64,000 bases of DNA from Pseudomonas lurida (GTDB lineage Bacteria; Pseudomonadota; Gammaproteobacteria; Pseudomonadales; Pseudomonadaceae): positions 61,351 to 125,350 of the forward strand of contig NZ_JAAMRE010000013.1 in assembly GCF_013522705.1 (NCBI RefSeq). Reading direction: 5' to 3'. Both the position numbers and the translations under genes were made by a program. This document shows positions 28,326 through 37,890 of this stretch, piece by piece (the first letter of the stretch is position 1; each line of letters begins with the position of its first letter). The notes under the pieces are model-generated. The model had not been told where the DNA came from. It worked only from the letters and a program-made list of their open reading frames with translations, and did not search any database.

Positions 28326-29029
28326 ACCCGTTCATTCGCGGTTTCAGCCTGGTGGAATTGCTGCTGGCCATGACGCTGGGCTGGGTGCTGGTGGCTGGCG
28401 TCAGCCAGGTTGCAATCTCTTCCCGAATGACACACGCCAGCCAACAGGCAGCGATGTTGTTGCAGGACGATGCGCGGTTCGCACTCGGCAAGATGGTTCA
28501 GGATATTCGCCAGGTCGGCATGTTCGGTTGCCTGGCCAGCGCTGGCATCGAGCACGCTCCACCGGCCTTTGATCGGCCGGTAAGCTGGAGCGCCGTTGCA
28601 GGTTCCAGATCGCTGACCCTGGTTACCGCCAGCGTAGGTGACGGCGCCGGCAGGCCGGACTGGACGGTGCTCTCCGACTGTACGGGCACCGCCCAGGCTT
28701 ATGCCGGGCATTCACCTGTTCCCGGCCCTGGGCAGATGCGTTTCGCGGTACGCCAACTCACCTACACCTACGAAGCGGGTCAATTGAAGGTCAGTACGCC
28801 GGCCGCGCCAGCCAAGGCGGTGCTGGTGGATAACGTGCGGGCGTTCGAGATCAGTTTCGGCGTGGCCGCCGACCCGGCATCGACGCAGGTGGCTCGTTAC
28901 GACGCCAGCCCGGCCGACGACTCGTTGATACGCAGCGTGCGTATTCAAATGACGCTGCAGGACCCGACCGCTCGCGTCAAGGATCAAACGTACAGTGTCG
29001 TTGCGGCGCTGCGTAATCGTCTGGGGTAG
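28322..29029 (+). CDS. pilW: type IV pilus minor pilin PilW
   Basis: A 235-residue protein with prepilin signal MNPFIRG|FSLVELLLAMTLGWVL and the PilW body (QQAAMLLQDDARFALGKMVQDIRQVGMFGCLA). It is expected to be part of the minor-pilin priming complex that starts pilus assembly. The ATG overlaps the pilV stop, and pilX follows within eight bases. Confidence 0.9.
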   Translation: MNPFIRGFSLVELLLAMTLGWVLVAGVSQVAISSRMTHASQQAAMLLQDDARFALGKMVQDIRQVGMFGCLASAGIEHAPPAFDRPVSWSAVAGSRSLTLVTASVGDGAGRPDWTVLSDCTGTAQAYAGHSPVPGPGQMRFAVRQLTYTYEAGQLKVSTPAAPAKAVLVDNVRAFEISFGVAADPASTQVARYDASPADDSLIRSVRIQMTLQDPTARVKDQTYSVVAALRNRLG

Positions 29030-29036
29030 GGCGACC

Positions 29037-29567
29037 ATGGAACGCACCGCAAGTATTCATCTTCGCCAGGCAGGCATGGTGCTGCTGTTCAGCCTGGTTT
29101 TCCTGCTGCTGTTATCGCTGATCGGCCTTTCCTCGATGCAAGCGGTGGTGGCCCAGCAAAAAATGGCCGCCAGCTTCTGGCATCGCAACCAGTCGCTGCA
29201 AAGCGCCGAGAGCGGCTTGAGGTTTGGAGAGTGGAGCATACGGCGCAGCGGCGTGGGGTTGCCACCGTGTACTTCGCCGGTCACCTGCGTCCCGCCGGAA
29301 GAGGCGTTAACAGTCATGAATGCTGGGACGCACCCGGTTTCGGCGATTACCTGGGTCGCGATTAAGGGCGGTCTTTATGGCGTTCAGTCATTGGGTACTG
29401 GGGTGGGGATCGTGCATTTACCGGCGCTGACACCGGCCGCGCTCTATCGCGTGACGGCAGTGGGCCTCAATGGTCAGTCGCGCACCGTGCTGGAAAGCGT
29501 GTATGCACGGGGGGATGGGGAGGGCGGCTCACGATTTCGGCGGGTGTCCTGGCGGCAACTTCAATAA
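29037..29567 (+). CDS. pilX: type IV pilus assembly protein PilX
   Basis: A 176-residue protein with the PilX N-terminal pattern: RQAGMVLLFSLVFLLLLSLIGLSSMQ (hydrophobic helix), then KMAASFWHRNQSLQSAESGLRFGE. PilX lacks the conserved Glu at +5, as here. In P. aeruginosa pilX is followed by the large adhesin gene pilY1; here the next gene is pilE, so pilY1 is absent from the cluster. Start ATG at 29037; the frame is open further upstream inside pilW. Confidence 0.87.
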   Translation: MERTASIHLRQAGMVLLFSLVFLLLLSLIGLSSMQAVVAQQKMAASFWHRNQSLQSAESGLRFGEWSIRRSGVGLPPCTSPVTCVPPEEALTVMNAGTHPVSAITWVAIKGGLYGVQSLGTGVGIVHLPALTPAALYRVTAVGLNGQSRTVLESVYARGDGEGGSRFRRVSWRQLQ

Positions 29568-29579
29568 GGAGCAAATGCA

Positions 29580-29981
29580 ATGGGCAAGGAAAGCCGAGGT
29601 TTTACCCTGATTGAGCTGCTGGTCGGCGTGGTGCTCATCGCGCTGCTGGCCGGGATTGCGTACCCCGGTTACGCCGGCCATGTGAGAAAAGCCTACCGTG
29701 CGCAGATCGTCGCCTTACTGACTGAGCAGGCACACGAGCTGGAGCGTTTTTATACCAGGAACGGCACTTTTATTGATGCAGGCGGCGTCAGTGCCGGTAA
29801 TGATCGCTATAGAATCACCGTCGTATTGAACCCTCAGGATTTCCATCTGCTGGCTACGCCTGTGGCTGACTCGCTCATGGTCGGCGACGCTTGCGGCGAA
29901 TTCAGCCTGACCAGCACCGGCGCGAGGAGCAATCCAGGTGCGCAGCCGGAGATGTCGCGCCAGGCGTGCTGGGGGCAATGA
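29580..29981 (+). CDS. pilE: type IV minor pilin PilE
   Basis: A 133-residue pilin with signal [31 protein letters not shown] and the PilE-type body (RKAYRAQIVALLTEQAHELERFYTRNGTF). Two cysteines (GDACGEF and RQACWGQ) bracket a C-terminal loop as in the disulfide loop of type IV pilins. A ribosome binding site (AAGGAG, spacing 6) precedes the ATG. Last gene of the minor-pilin run. Confidence 0.9.
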   Translation: MGKESRGFTLIELLVGVVLIALLAGIAYPGYAGHVRKAYRAQIVALLTEQAHELERFYTRNGTFIDAGGVSAGNDRYRITVVLNPQDFHLLATPVADSLMVGDACGEFSLTSTGARSNPGAQPEMSRQACWGQ

Positions 29982-30043
29982 TGCAAATGCTGGATGATTG
30001 GGCGCCGGGTGCGCTTGTTCCTATTTATCGGCTGGATCAAATG

Positions 30044-31153
30044 ATGGCTAAGCAACAGCGGGTAGTGATTGTCGGTGGCGGAGTCATCGGCTTGTTGACG
30101 GCGTTCAACCTGGCGAACCAGGGCCAGGCGGTGGTGCTGCTGGAGCGCGCCGGCGTAGGGCAGGAGTCTTCATGGGCAGGCGGCGGCATTGTTTCGCCGC
30201 TGTATCCGTGGCGCTACAGCCCGGCGGTCACGGCGTTGGCCCATTGGTCGCAGGATTTCTACCCGCAATTGGCCGAACGCCTGTTTGACGCGACGGGCGT
30301 CGACCCGCAGGTTCACATCACCGGCTTGTACTGGCTCGATCTGGACGACGAGGCTGAGGCCCTGGACTGGGCCGCGCGGGAGGGGCGCCCGCTGAGCAAG
30401 GTGGATGTATCGGCCGCCCATGATGCCGTCCCCGTGTTGGGCGACGGGTATTCCCAGGCGCTGTACATGGCCGATGTGGCCAACGTGCGTAACCCGCGCC
30501 TGGTCAAATCCCTCAAGGCCGCACTGCTGGCGTTGCCTGGCGTGACGGTTCGCGAACACTGCGAGGTTGCCGGTTTTGTCGTGGAGCACGGTCGCGTAGT
30601 GGGTGTTAATACAGCTGATGGTCCGATCCTTGGGGATACGGTAGTACTGGCGGCCGGGGCATGGAGCGGGGAACTGCTGGGTACGTTGGGCTTGTCGCTG
30701 CCGGTTGAGCCGGTCAAGGGCCAGATGATTCTGTACAAGTGTGCTTCGGACTTCCTGTCCTGCATGGTCCTGGCCAAGGGCCGTTATGCAATTCCGCGAC
30801 GGGATGGGCATATTCTCATCGGCAGCACCCTGGAACACGAAGGCTTTAATAAGGCGCCTACCGACACTGCGCTGCAAAGCCTTAAAGCTTCCGCCGTCGA
30901 GCTGATCCCCGCGTTGGCGGACGCTGAAGTGGTAGGGCACTGGGCCGGCTTGCGGCCCGGCTCGCCGGAAGGCATTCCCTTTATTGGCCAGGTTCCGAAT
31001 TTCGAGGGGCTGTGGCTCAACTGCGGGCATTACCGCAATGGCCTGGTGTTGGCGCCAGCCTCCTGCCAGCTATTTACCGACTTGTTGCTGGGGCGAACGC
31101 CGATTATCGACCCGGCGCCTTATGCACCCGAAGGCCGGCTCAACGCTGGATAG
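30044..31153 (+). CDS. thiO: glycine oxidase ThiO
   Basis: A 369-residue FAD amino-acid oxidase that converts glycine to dehydroglycine for the thiazole part of thiamine. VVIVGGGVIGLLTAFNLANQ (about 6-25) binds FAD; SWAGGGIVSPLYPWRY follows, and the C-terminal GLRPGSPEGIPFIG (about 310-323) is typical of the DAO fold. Start: ATG at 30044 with GGA seven bases upstream (ATG at 30041 also possible); a frame back to 29891 overlaps pilE. No other thiamine gene is near. Confidence 0.93.
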   Translation: MAKQQRVVIVGGGVIGLLTAFNLANQGQAVVLLERAGVGQESSWAGGGIVSPLYPWRYSPAVTALAHWSQDFYPQLAERLFDATGVDPQVHITGLYWLDLDDEAEALDWAAREGRPLSKVDVSAAHDAVPVLGDGYSQALYMADVANVRNPRLVKSLKAALLALPGVTVREHCEVAGFVVEHGRVVGVNTADGPILGDTVVLAAGAWSGELLGTLGLSLPVEPVKGQMILYKCASDFLSCMVLAKGRYAIPRRDGHILIGSTLEHEGFNKAPTDTALQSLKASAVELIPALADAEVVGHWAGLRPGSPEGIPFIGQVPNFEGLWLNCGHYRNGLVLAPASCQLFTDLLLGRTPIIDPAPYAPEGRLNAG

Positions 31154-31373
31154 ACTTCGGCCCCTGTTCCAGGTGCGCTTGGGTGCAATACCACTCCTGG
31201 CGCAGGCTCAGGGCTCGATCCTGCGGCACATGCACGCCGCAGTGGGCGCAGCGCACCATCAGCGCTGCATTCGGCTCGCTGGCGCGCTGCTGCCTGGCGG
31301 CCGGGCTTTTGAACTTGCGCCAGAACCATACTGCGGCAGCAATGACGGCGATCCAGAACAGAAGACGAAGCAT
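31140..31373 (-). CDS. PP0621-family small membrane protein
   Basis: A 77-residue protein with one N-terminal transmembrane segment (MLRLLFWIAVIAAAVWFW) and a putative zinc ribbon made of CAHCG (about 42-46) and a later WYCTQAH cysteine/histidine. It resembles the conserved Pseudomonas family named after P. putida PP0621. The C-terminal 14 bases overlap the end of thiO in convergent orientation. Function unknown. Confidence 0.8.
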   Translation of the reverse strand: MLRLLFWIAVIAAAVWFWRKFKSPAARQQRASEPNAALMVRCAHCGVHVPQDRALSLRQEWYCTQAHLEQGPKSIQR

Positions 31374-31453
31374 GATGGGCAGTTTCTCTACAGGGAATGC
31401 GCCAGTTTAGCCAAGGACGTGGCAAGCGCACAGAGCAATAATGCCGGCCCATG

Positions 31454-31484
31454 AAAAAGGGAGCTCCGAAGAGCTCCCTTTTTT
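31454..31484. terminator. bidirectional terminator between PP0621-like gene and bamD
   Basis: GGGAGCTC (31459-31466), loop CGAA, GAGCTCCC (31471-31478), flanked by A5 on the left and T6 on the right. It ends the bamD transcript on the minus strand and would also work on the plus strand. Confidence 0.9.
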
Positions 31485-31500
31485 GCGTTACGCCGACGGG

Positions 31501-32526
31501 TCAGTCGAAGACGCCGAAGGTCATGTAGCTGAACCACGAGCGGTCCTGGTTGTTGCCCAGGGCCTGCGGTTCTTCCTCTTCGATCACGTCGCCGTTCTCG
31601 TCGTGGGGCTTGAGGTCCGAAGGAATGGCGTCCTTGGCGTCCTGGAACTGCTTGATCACATCCTGGTTGGCTCGGGTTTCGCCCGGCGGCAGCGGTGGAC
31701 GGGATTCGATCAGGCCCAGGGTGTACTTGCTCAGCCACGAGCGGTTGTCGGCTTCGGCAACCTGGGGCACGAACTGGCCGTCCTTCAGGCTCGGGTGATC
31801 CGGATAGTTAAGCTTGAGGGTTTCAAGGCTGGTAGTGGCCAGTTCATCCAGGTGCAGGCGCTGGTAGGCCTCGGTCATCACAGCCAGGCCATCACCCACG
31901 GATGGGGTTTCCTGGAAGTTCTCCACCACATAGCGGCCGCGGTTGGCGGCAGCGACGTACGCCTGACGGGTCAGGTAGTAGTGAGCGACATGGATCTCGT
32001 AGGACGCCAACAGGTTGCGCAGGTAGATCATGCGCTGCTTGGCGTCCGGCGCGTAGCGGCTGTTGGGGTAACGGCTGGTCAGTTGGGCGAACTCGTTGTA
32101 CGAGTCGCGCGCCGCGCCCGGGTCGCGTTTGGTCATGTCCAGCGGCAGGAAGCGCGCCAGCAGGCCCACGTCCTGGTCGAACGAGGTCAGGCCCTTCATG
32201 TAGTAGGCGTAGTCCACGTTCGGGTGCTGCGGGTGCAGACGGATGAAACGCTCGGCGGCGGACTTGGCGGCTTCCGGCTCGGCGTTCTTGTAGTTGGCGT
32301 AGATCAGCTCGAGTTGGGCCTGGTCAGCGTAGCGCCCGAACGGATAGCGCGACTCCAGTGCCTTCAGCTTGGCTGTGGCGCTGGTGTAGCTATTATTGTC
32401 CAAGTCTTTCTGAGCCTGTTGGTACAGCTCGACTTCGCTCAGGTTTTCGTCGACGACTTCCTTTGTTGACGAGCAAGCAGCAGTCATGGCGAGGATGGCG
32501 ATCAGCAGCAGGTGTTTCACTTGCAT
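31501..32526 (-). CDS. bamD: outer membrane assembly lipoprotein BamD
   Basis: A 341-residue lipoprotein with signal peptide and lipobox ending LAMTAAC (Cys18), followed by tetratricopeptide repeats ([50 protein letters not shown]). It is an essential part of the BAM machine that inserts outer-membrane barrels. The C-terminal extension after about residue 250 is longer than in E. coli BamD (245 residues), as is usual in Pseudomonas. Start ATG at 32526; a frame to 32610 lacks a signal peptide at its start. Divergent from rluD. Confidence 0.96.
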   Translation of the reverse strand: MQVKHLLLIAILAMTAACSSTKEVVDENLSEVELYQQAQKDLDNNSYTSATAKLKALESRYPFGRYADQAQLELIYANYKNAEPEAAKSAAERFIRLHPQHPNVDYAYYMKGLTSFDQDVGLLARFLPLDMTKRDPGAARDSYNEFAQLTSRYPNSRYAPDAKQRMIYLRNLLASYEIHVAHYYLTRQAYVAAANRGRYVVENFQETPSVGDGLAVMTEAYQRLHLDELATTSLETLKLNYPDHPSLKDGQFVPQVAEADNRSWLSKYTLGLIESRPPLPPGETRANQDVIKQFQDAKDAIPSDLKPHDENGDVIEEEEPQALGNNQDRSWFSYMTFGVFD

Positions 32527-32675
32527 GGCGGCTTGCGTCCCTATGACGGCCGCTGTCTTGGGCGGGGCCGTCCTGTTATGATGAGCGCCCCGTTGAAAGC
32601 CTCGGGGCAAAAGACGCCGTATTTAACCACAAGCGCGCAGCCGAAACCAAAGGCTGTGCCACGCCTAGTCTGAGC

Positions 32676-33638
32676 ATGTCCGATAAAATTGAACTTCGCG
32701 CAGAGGTGCCGTCCGAATTGGGCGGCCAACGCCTCGATCAAGTCGCCGCACAATTATTCGCTGAGCACTCGCGCTCGCGCCTTTCCGCCTGGATCAAAGA
32801 CGGCCGCCTGACTGTGGATGGAGCGGTTATCCGCCCGCGAGACATAGTCCATGGCGGCGCGATTCTTGAGCTGACCGCCGAGCAGGAAGCCCAGGGAGAG
32901 TGGGTCGCCCAGGACATCGAGCTGGATATCGTCTATGAAGACGACGACATCCTGGTCATCAACAAACCCGCAGGCCTGGTGGTACACCCGGCGGCAGGGC
33001 ACGCTGATGGCACTTTGCTCAATGCCCTGCTGCACCACGTACCGGACATCATCAATGTGCCGCGCTGCGGCATCGTGCACCGACTGGACAAGGACACCAC
33101 CGGCTTGATGGTGGTCGCCAAGACCATCCAGGCCCAGACTCAATTGGTCACCCAGTTGCAGAGTCGCAGCGTCAGCCGGATCTACGAGTGCATCGTGATC
33201 GGCGTGGTGGTGGCCGGTGGCAAGATCAACGCCCCTATCGGCCGCCACGGCCAGCAGCGCCAGCGTATGGCGGTGATGGAAGGTGGTAAGCAGGCCGTGA
33301 GCCACTACCGTGTGCTGGAGCGTTTTCGGTCCCACACCCATGTGCGGGTCAAGCTGGAAACCGGTCGCACCCACCAGATTCGTGTGCATATGGCGCATAT
33401 CAACTTCCCGTTGGTCGGTGATCCGGCCTACGGCGGTCGCTTCCGCATTCCGCCGGCGGCCAGCGCGACCATGGTTGAATCGCTCAAGTCCTTCCCTCGT
33501 CAGGCGCTGCATGCACGGTTCCTGGAACTGGATCATCCGACGAGCGGTAAGCGCATGAGCTGGGAATCGCCGCTGCCGGACGATCTGGTGTGGTTGCTGT
33601 CGCTGCTCAAGCAGGACCGCGAGGCATTTATCGGATGA
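32676..33638 (+). CDS. rluD: 23S rRNA pseudouridine synthase D
   Basis: A 320-residue enzyme that makes pseudouridines 1911, 1915 and 1917 in helix 69 of 23S rRNA. An S4-like RNA-binding domain (about 15-75: GQRLDQVAAQLFAEHSRSRLS) is followed by the RluA-type catalytic domain with GIVHRLDKDTTGLMVVAK, whose aspartate near residue 139 is catalytic, and LETGRTHQIRVHMAHI near 228. Its stop overlaps pgeF (ATGA). Confidence 0.96.
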   Translation: MSDKIELRAEVPSELGGQRLDQVAAQLFAEHSRSRLSAWIKDGRLTVDGAVIRPRDIVHGGAILELTAEQEAQGEWVAQDIELDIVYEDDDILVINKPAGLVVHPAAGHADGTLLNALLHHVPDIINVPRCGIVHRLDKDTTGLMVVAKTIQAQTQLVTQLQSRSVSRIYECIVIGVVVAGGKINAPIGRHGQQRQRMAVMEGGKQAVSHYRVLERFRSHTHVRVKLETGRTHQIRVHMAHINFPLVGDPAYGGRFRIPPAASATMVESLKSFPRQALHARFLELDHPTSGKRMSWESPLPDDLVWLLSLLKQDREAFIG

Positions 33639-34360
33639 ATGACTGGCTGATGCCTGACTGGCCCGCGCCGGCTCAGGTCAAGGCCTGCGTCACCACCCGT
33701 GCGGGCGGCGTCAGTCTGGCGCCGTTCGACAGCCTCAATCTGGGCGATCATGTCGAGGACAGCCTGGAGGCGGTCCTGGAAAATCGCCGGCGTCTCTCCC
33801 AAACCTTCGATATCCAGCCAGCCTGGCTGCGTCAGGTCCACGGCGTGAACGTGGTCGAAGCCGATCCCGGCCGTACTGTCGAGGCCGACGCCAGTTGGAC
33901 CGGCACGCCAGGTATCGCGTGCACATCAATGACCGCCGATTGTCTGCCGGCCCTGTTCTGTAACCGCGCCGGAACGCGCGTGGCCGCCGCCCATGCCGGT
34001 TGGCGCGGCCTGGCGGCCGGCGTGCTGGAGGCGACGGTTGATAGCCTGTGCGTCGAGCCTGCCGATGTATTGGTCTGGCTGGGCCCGTCGATTGGCCCGC
34101 AGGCGTTTGAAGTCGGGCCGGAGGTGCGTGAAGTGTTCATGCAACAACTGCCGGCGACCGCCCAGGCGTTCACGCCGAGCCGCAATCCCGGCAAGTTCAT
34201 GGCCGACATCTATCAACTCGCGCGCCTGCGCCTGGCTGTGCGGGGCATCAAGGCGGTCTATGGTGGCGGTTTGTGCACCGTCACCGATCCGCGCTTCTTC
34301 TCTTATCGTCGCAGTCCTCGTACGGGTCGATTCGCCTCCCTTATCTGGCTTGAGCGCTAG
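33635..34360 (+). CDS. pgeF: peptidoglycan editing factor PgeF (YfiH family)
   Basis: A 241-residue protein of the YfiH/laccase-domain family. Metal-site residues are in RQVHGVNVV (about 67-75), MTADCLPALFCN (about 98-109) and AAHAGWRGLAAGV (about 117-129). In E. coli it removes L-Ser-containing peptidoglycan precursors; related proteins act as purine nucleoside phosphorylases/adenosine deaminases. Start ATG at 33635 overlaps the rluD stop. The order bamD/rluD-pgeF-clpB is conserved in gamma-proteobacteria. Confidence 0.94.
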   Translation: MNDWLMPDWPAPAQVKACVTTRAGGVSLAPFDSLNLGDHVEDSLEAVLENRRRLSQTFDIQPAWLRQVHGVNVVEADPGRTVEADASWTGTPGIACTSMTADCLPALFCNRAGTRVAAAHAGWRGLAAGVLEATVDSLCVEPADVLVWLGPSIGPQAFEVGPEVREVFMQQLPATAQAFTPSRNPGKFMADIYQLARLRLAVRGIKAVYGGGLCTVTDPRFFSYRRSPRTGRFASLIWLER

Positions 34361-34390
34361 ACTCTCCTGATCTACGTCAACTGCCGGCTG

Positions 34391-34418
34391 CTTGAATCTC
34401 CCAGAATCGACCACATCT
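34391..34418 (+). promoter_or_regulatory. sigma-32-type heat-shock promoter of clpB
   Basis: CTTGAAT (34391-34397) and CCACATCT (34411-34418) are 13 bases apart, close to the RpoH form CTTGAAA-N13/17-CCCCATNT, and lie 74 bases upstream of clpB. clpB is a known RpoH target in gamma-proteobacteria. Confidence 0.7.
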
Positions 34419-34491
34419 ATAAGGGTATCTGGCAGGTTTCTTCATTCAGGATGTGTTTATAGATCCGGCCTGCTCAAAAGGAAGGTGACTA

Positions 34492-37056
34492 ATGCGTATT
34501 GATCGTTTAACCAGCAAATTGCAGTTGGCCTTATCGGACTCTCAATCCTTGGCGGTGGGCCTCGACCACCCGGCCATTGAGCCTGCGCACTTGATGCAGG
34601 CGCTCCTGGAACAGCAAGGTGGTTCCATCAAGCCCTTGCTGATGCAGGTGGGCTTTGACGTCAACAGCCTGCGCAAGGAGTTGAGCAAAGAGCTCGACCA
34701 ACTGCCGAAAATCCAGAACCCGACGGGCGACGTGAACATGTCCCAGGACCTGGCGCGCCTGTTGAACCAGGCCGATCGTCTGGCTCAGCAAAAAGGTGAC
34801 CAGTTCATCTCCAGTGAACTGGTGCTACTCGCCGCGATGGATGAGAACAGCAAACTGGGCAAGTTGTTGCTGGGCCAGGGTGTCAGCAAGAAAGCCCTGG
34901 AAAATGCCATCAACAACCTGCGCGGCGGCGATGCGGTAAACGACCCTAATCATGAGGAGTCGCGCCAAGCCCTGGACAAATACACCGTCGACCTGACCAA
35001 GCGCGCCGAAGACGGCAAGCTCGACCCGGTGATCGGTCGTGACGACGAAATTCGTCGCACCATCCAGGTCCTGCAGCGTCGCACCAAGAACAACCCGGTG
35101 CTGATCGGTGAACCTGGCGTGGGTAAAACCGCGATTGCCGAGGGGCTGGCCCAGCGCATCATCAATGGTGAAGTGCCGGACGGCCTCAAAGGCAAGCGCC
35201 TGTTGTCCCTGGACATGGGGGCGCTGATTGCCGGTGCCAAGTTTCGCGGTGAGTTCGAAGAACGCCTCAAATCCCTGCTGAACGAGCTATCCAAGCAGGA
35301 AGGGCAGATCATTCTGTTTATCGACGAACTGCACACCATGGTCGGCGCCGGTAAAGGCGAGGGCTCCATGGATGCGGGCAATATGCTCAAGCCGGCATTG
35401 GCCCGCGGCGAATTGCACTGCGTGGGCGCCACGACGCTCAACGAGTACCGCCAGTACATAGAAAAGGATGCCGCCCTTGAGCGGCGCTTCCAGAAAGTGC
35501 TGGTGGAAGAGCCGAGCGAAGAAGACACGATCGCGATTTTGCGTGGCCTGAAAGAGCGTTATGAGGTTCACCACAAGGTGGCGATTACCGATGGCGCGAT
35601 TATAGCGGCGGCCAAATTGAGCCATCGCTATATCACGGACCGCCAGTTGCCCGACAAGGCGATTGACTTGATCGACGAAGCGGCCAGCCGTATTCGTATG
35701 GAGATCGACTCCAAGCCGGAAGTGCTCGACCGTCTGGATCGGCGCTTGATTCAACTGAAGGTCGAATCCCAGGCCCTCAAGAAGGAAGAGGACGACGCGG
35801 CGAAGAAACGCCTGGAAAAACTCCAGGAAGAAATCGTGCGCCTGGAGCGTGAGTACTCGGACCTCGAAGAAATCTGGACCTCGGAGAAAGCCGAAGTGCA
35901 GGGCTCTGCGCAGATCCAGCAAAAGATCGAGCAGTCCCGCCAGGAACTGGAAGCGGCGCGCCGTAAAGGCGACCTGAACCGCATGGCCGAGTTGCAGTAC
36001 GGGGTTATCCCCGACCTGGAGCGCAGCCTGCAGATGGTCGACCAGCATGGCCATAGCGAGAACCAGTTGTTGCGCAGCAAAGTGACCGAGGAAGAAATTG
36101 CCGAGGTCGTCTCCAAGTGGACCGGCATTCCTGTGTCGAAGATGCTGGAAGGCGAGCGCGACAAGCTGATGAAAATGGAAAGCCTGTTGCATCAGCGCGT
36201 TATCGGCCAGGAAGAGGCGGTGGTGGCGGTGTCCAACGCGGTGCGGCGTTCGCGTGCGGGGTTGTCCGACCCGAACCGTCCAAGCGGCTCGTTCATGTTC
36301 CTCGGGCCGACCGGTGTGGGTAAGACCGAGCTGTGCAAGGCCCTGGCTGAGTTCCTCTTCGATACCGAAGAGGCCATGGTGCGGATCGATATGTCCGAAT
36401 TCATGGAGAAGCACTCGGTCGCGCGCTTGATCGGTGCGCCACCAGGCTATGTGGGCTATGAAGAGGGCGGTTACCTGACCGAAGCTGTGCGGCGCAAGCC
36501 TTACTCGGTCATCCTGCTGGATGAGGTCGAGAAGGCCCACCCGGATGTGTTCAACATCCTGCTGCAGGTGCTGGAGGATGGCCGTTTGACCGACAGCCAT
36601 GGGCGTACGGTGGACTTCCGCAACACGGTGATCGTGATGACGTCCAACCTGGGCTCGACACAGATCCAGGAACTGGTCGGCGATCGCGAGGCGCAACGCG
36701 CGGCGGTGATGGATGCGTTGACCTCACACTTCCGCCCGGAATTTATCAACCGGGTCGATGAAGTGGTGATCTTCGAGCCCTTGGCGCGGGATCAGATCGC
36801 AGGCATCACCGAGATTCAGTTGGGTCGCCTGCGTGGTCGCCTGGCCGAGCGCGAGCTGTCTCTGGACTTGAGCAGCGAAGCGTTGGACAAGCTGATCGCA
36901 GTGGGCTACGACCCGGTGTATGGCGCACGGCCTCTGAAACGTGCGATCCAGCGCTGGATCGAAAACCCGCTGGCGCAGTTGATCCTCTCGGGCAGTTTCA
37001 TGCCGGGAACCAGCGTCACGGCCAGCGTGGAAAACGACGAAATCGTGTTCCACTGA
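34492..37056 (+). CDS. clpB: ATP-dependent disaggregase ClpB
   Basis: An 854-residue Hsp100 chaperone that pulls apart protein aggregates together with DnaK. Clp N-domain repeats (1-145) are followed by AAA1 with Walker [14 protein letters not shown] (about 205-217) and Walker [15 protein letters not shown], the M-domain coiled coil (about 405-525), and AAA2 with [13 protein letters not shown] (about 604-616), [15 protein letters not shown] and GSTQIQ. Length equals the family standard (857 in E. coli). There is no internal ClpP-binding IGF/L loop, as expected. A terminator follows directly. Confidence 0.99.
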   Translation: MRIDRLTSKLQLALSDSQSLAVGLDHPAIEPAHLMQALLEQQGGSIKPLLMQVGFDVNSLRKELSKELDQLPKIQNPTGDVNMSQDLARLLNQADRLAQQKGDQFISSELVLLAAMDENSKLGKLLLGQGVSKKALENAINNLRGGDAVNDPNHEESRQALDKYTVDLTKRAEDGKLDPVIGRDDEIRRTIQVLQRRTKNNPVLIGEPGVGKTAIAEGLAQRIINGEVPDGLKGKRLLSLDMGALIAGAKFRGEFEERLKSLLNELSKQEGQIILFIDELHTMVGAGKGEGSMDAGNMLKPALARGELHCVGATTLNEYRQYIEKDAALERRFQKVLVEEPSEEDTIAILRGLKERYEVHHKVAITDGAIIAAAKLSHRYITDRQLPDKAIDLIDEAASRIRMEIDSKPEVLDRLDRRLIQLKVESQALKKEEDDAAKKRLEKLQEEIVRLEREYSDLEEIWTSEKAEVQGSAQIQQKIEQSRQELEAARRKGDLNRMAELQYGVIPDLERSLQMVDQHGHSENQLLRSKVTEEEIAEVVSKWTGIPVSKMLEGERDKLMKMESLLHQRVIGQEEAVVAVSNAVRRSRAGLSDPNRPSGSFMFLGPTGVGKTELCKALAEFLFDTEEAMVRIDMSEFMEKHSVARLIGAPPGYVGYEEGGYLTEAVRRKPYSVILLDEVEKAHPDVFNILLQVLEDGRLTDSHGRTVDFRNTVIVMTSNLGSTQIQELVGDREAQRAAVMDALTSHFRPEFINRVDEVVIFEPLARDQIAGITEIQLGRLRGRLAERELSLDLSSEALDKLIAVGYDPVYGARPLKRAIQRWIENPLAQLILSGSFMPGTSVTASVENDEIVFH

Positions 37057-37080
37057 GGCCTGGTCGCCGGTTGAGAAGGG

Positions 37081-37109
37081 AAGGCCCCGCATTGCGGGGC
37101 CTTTTTTTT
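37081..37109 (+). terminator. rho-independent terminator of clpB
   Basis: GGCCCCGC (37083-37090), loop ATT, GCGGGGCC (37094-37101), then eight T residues; 25 bases after the clpB stop. Confidence 0.93.
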
Positions 37110-37241
37110 CGCTAGGGCGTTGAACTGTAAGGCAAAGGCTTGTAAAGTGCGCCCCGCAGCAACGTCAGCCCACGGGTTTCTTCTCCCCAAGAGGAAATCA
37201 GAAACAAGCGCAAATCATTGTCTTAAAAGCAATTTAAAGGG

Positions 37242-37269
37242 TTGACAGGGGTTTTTAAGATTGTAGAAT
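37242..37269 (+). promoter_or_regulatory. promoter of the tRNA cluster
   Basis: TTGACA (37242-37247) and TAGAAT (37264-37269) with a 16-base spacer, followed by a GC-rich discriminator (AGCGCGCC), a usual mark of stringently controlled stable-RNA promoters. About 85 bases upstream of tRNA-Asn. The rest of the 300-base gap between clpB and the first tRNA shows only the clpB terminator. Confidence 0.75.
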
Positions 37270-37356
37270 AGCGCGCCTCAGAGACACGAACGTAGCGATA
37301 CGCAAGGGTCGAAGAGGAAGTAAAAAGCAGTAAGTTGTACGTTTGAAGTGCTAAGT

Positions 37357-37432
37357 TCCGTGATAGCTCAGTCGGTAGAGCAAATGACTGTTAATCATTG
37401 GGTCCCAGGTTCGAGTCCTGGTCACGGAGCCA
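37357..37432 (+). tRNA. tRNA-Asn (GTT)
   Basis: 76 nucleotides including encoded CCA. Acceptor stem TCCGTGA pairs with TCACGGA; the anticodon loop is ACTGTTAAT with anticodon GTT; the T-loop is GTTCGAGTC. Confidence 0.98.
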
Positions 37433-37441
37433 ACTTCAAAT

Positions 37442-37518
37442 CGGGGTATAGCGCAGTCCGGTAGCGCGCCTGCTTTGGGAGCAGGATGTCGGGAGTTCGA
37501 ATCCCCCTACCCCGACCA
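37442..37518 (+). tRNA. tRNA-Pro (TGG), first copy
   Basis: 77 nucleotides with encoded CCA. Acceptor stem CGGGGTA/TACCCCG, anticodon TGG in CTTTGGGAG, T-loop GTTCGAATC. Identical over its full length to the copy at 37694. Confidence 0.98.
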
Positions 37519-37523
37519 TATTT

Positions 37524-37599
37524 GGGTCGTTAGCTCAGTTGGTAGAGCAGTTGGCTTTTAACCAATTGGTCGTAGGTTCGAATCCCACACGACCCACCA
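37524..37599 (+). tRNA. tRNA-Lys (TTT)
   Basis: 76 nucleotides with encoded CCA. Acceptor stem GGGTCGT/ACGACCC, anticodon TTT in CTTTTAACC, T-loop GTTCGAATC. Confidence 0.98.
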
Positions 37600-37663
37600 T
37601 TTTTGAAACCAGTTAGCGCTGGGATCAGATCTTAAGATCAGAGGCCAAAAGCACTGATCGAAG

Positions 37664-37688
37664 AAGGCGACTGAAAGGTCGCCTTTTT
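37664..37688 (+). terminator. terminator-like hairpin between tRNA-Lys and second tRNA-Pro
   Basis: AAGGCGAC (37664-37671), six-base loop, GTCGCCTT (37678-37685) followed by T residues. It would end the Asn-Pro-Lys transcript, leaving the second tRNA-Pro only five bases further on to depend on read-through. Confidence 0.75.
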
Positions 37689-37693
37689 ATTAC

Positions 37694-37770
37694 CGGGGTA
37701 TAGCGCAGTCCGGTAGCGCGCCTGCTTTGGGAGCAGGATGTCGGGAGTTCGAATCCCCCTACCCCGACCA
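37694..37770 (+). tRNA. tRNA-Pro (TGG), second copy
   Basis: Base-for-base identical to the tRNA at 37442-37518, and the match continues four bases (TATT) past the CCA. It lies just behind a terminator-like hairpin and no separate promoter could be seen in front of it. Confidence 0.97.
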
Positions 37771-37775
37771 TATTA

Positions 37776-37811
37776 AAAATCCTCGTATCGAAAGATACGG
37801 GGATTTTTTTT
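37776..37811 (+). terminator. terminator after the tRNA cluster
   Basis: AATCCTCGTATC pairs with GATACGGGGATT across a GAAA loop (one T-G pair) and is followed by eight T residues. Confidence 0.9.
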
Positions 37812-37839
37812 GCGCGCGAAAACGCAGTGGTATGACTAT

Positions 37840-37882
37840 GCAAGAGGGGGCTTGCTCTCACATCGAACAAGCCCCCTCCAGA
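37840..37882. repeat. palindromic repeat, degenerate copy
   Basis: GCAAGAGGGGGCTTGCTCTC then, after a short spacer, CAAGCCCCCTCC; a partial copy of the GC-rich palindrome between the tRNA cluster and the end of ndh. Confidence 0.65.
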
Positions 37883-37890
37883 CCTTACTG

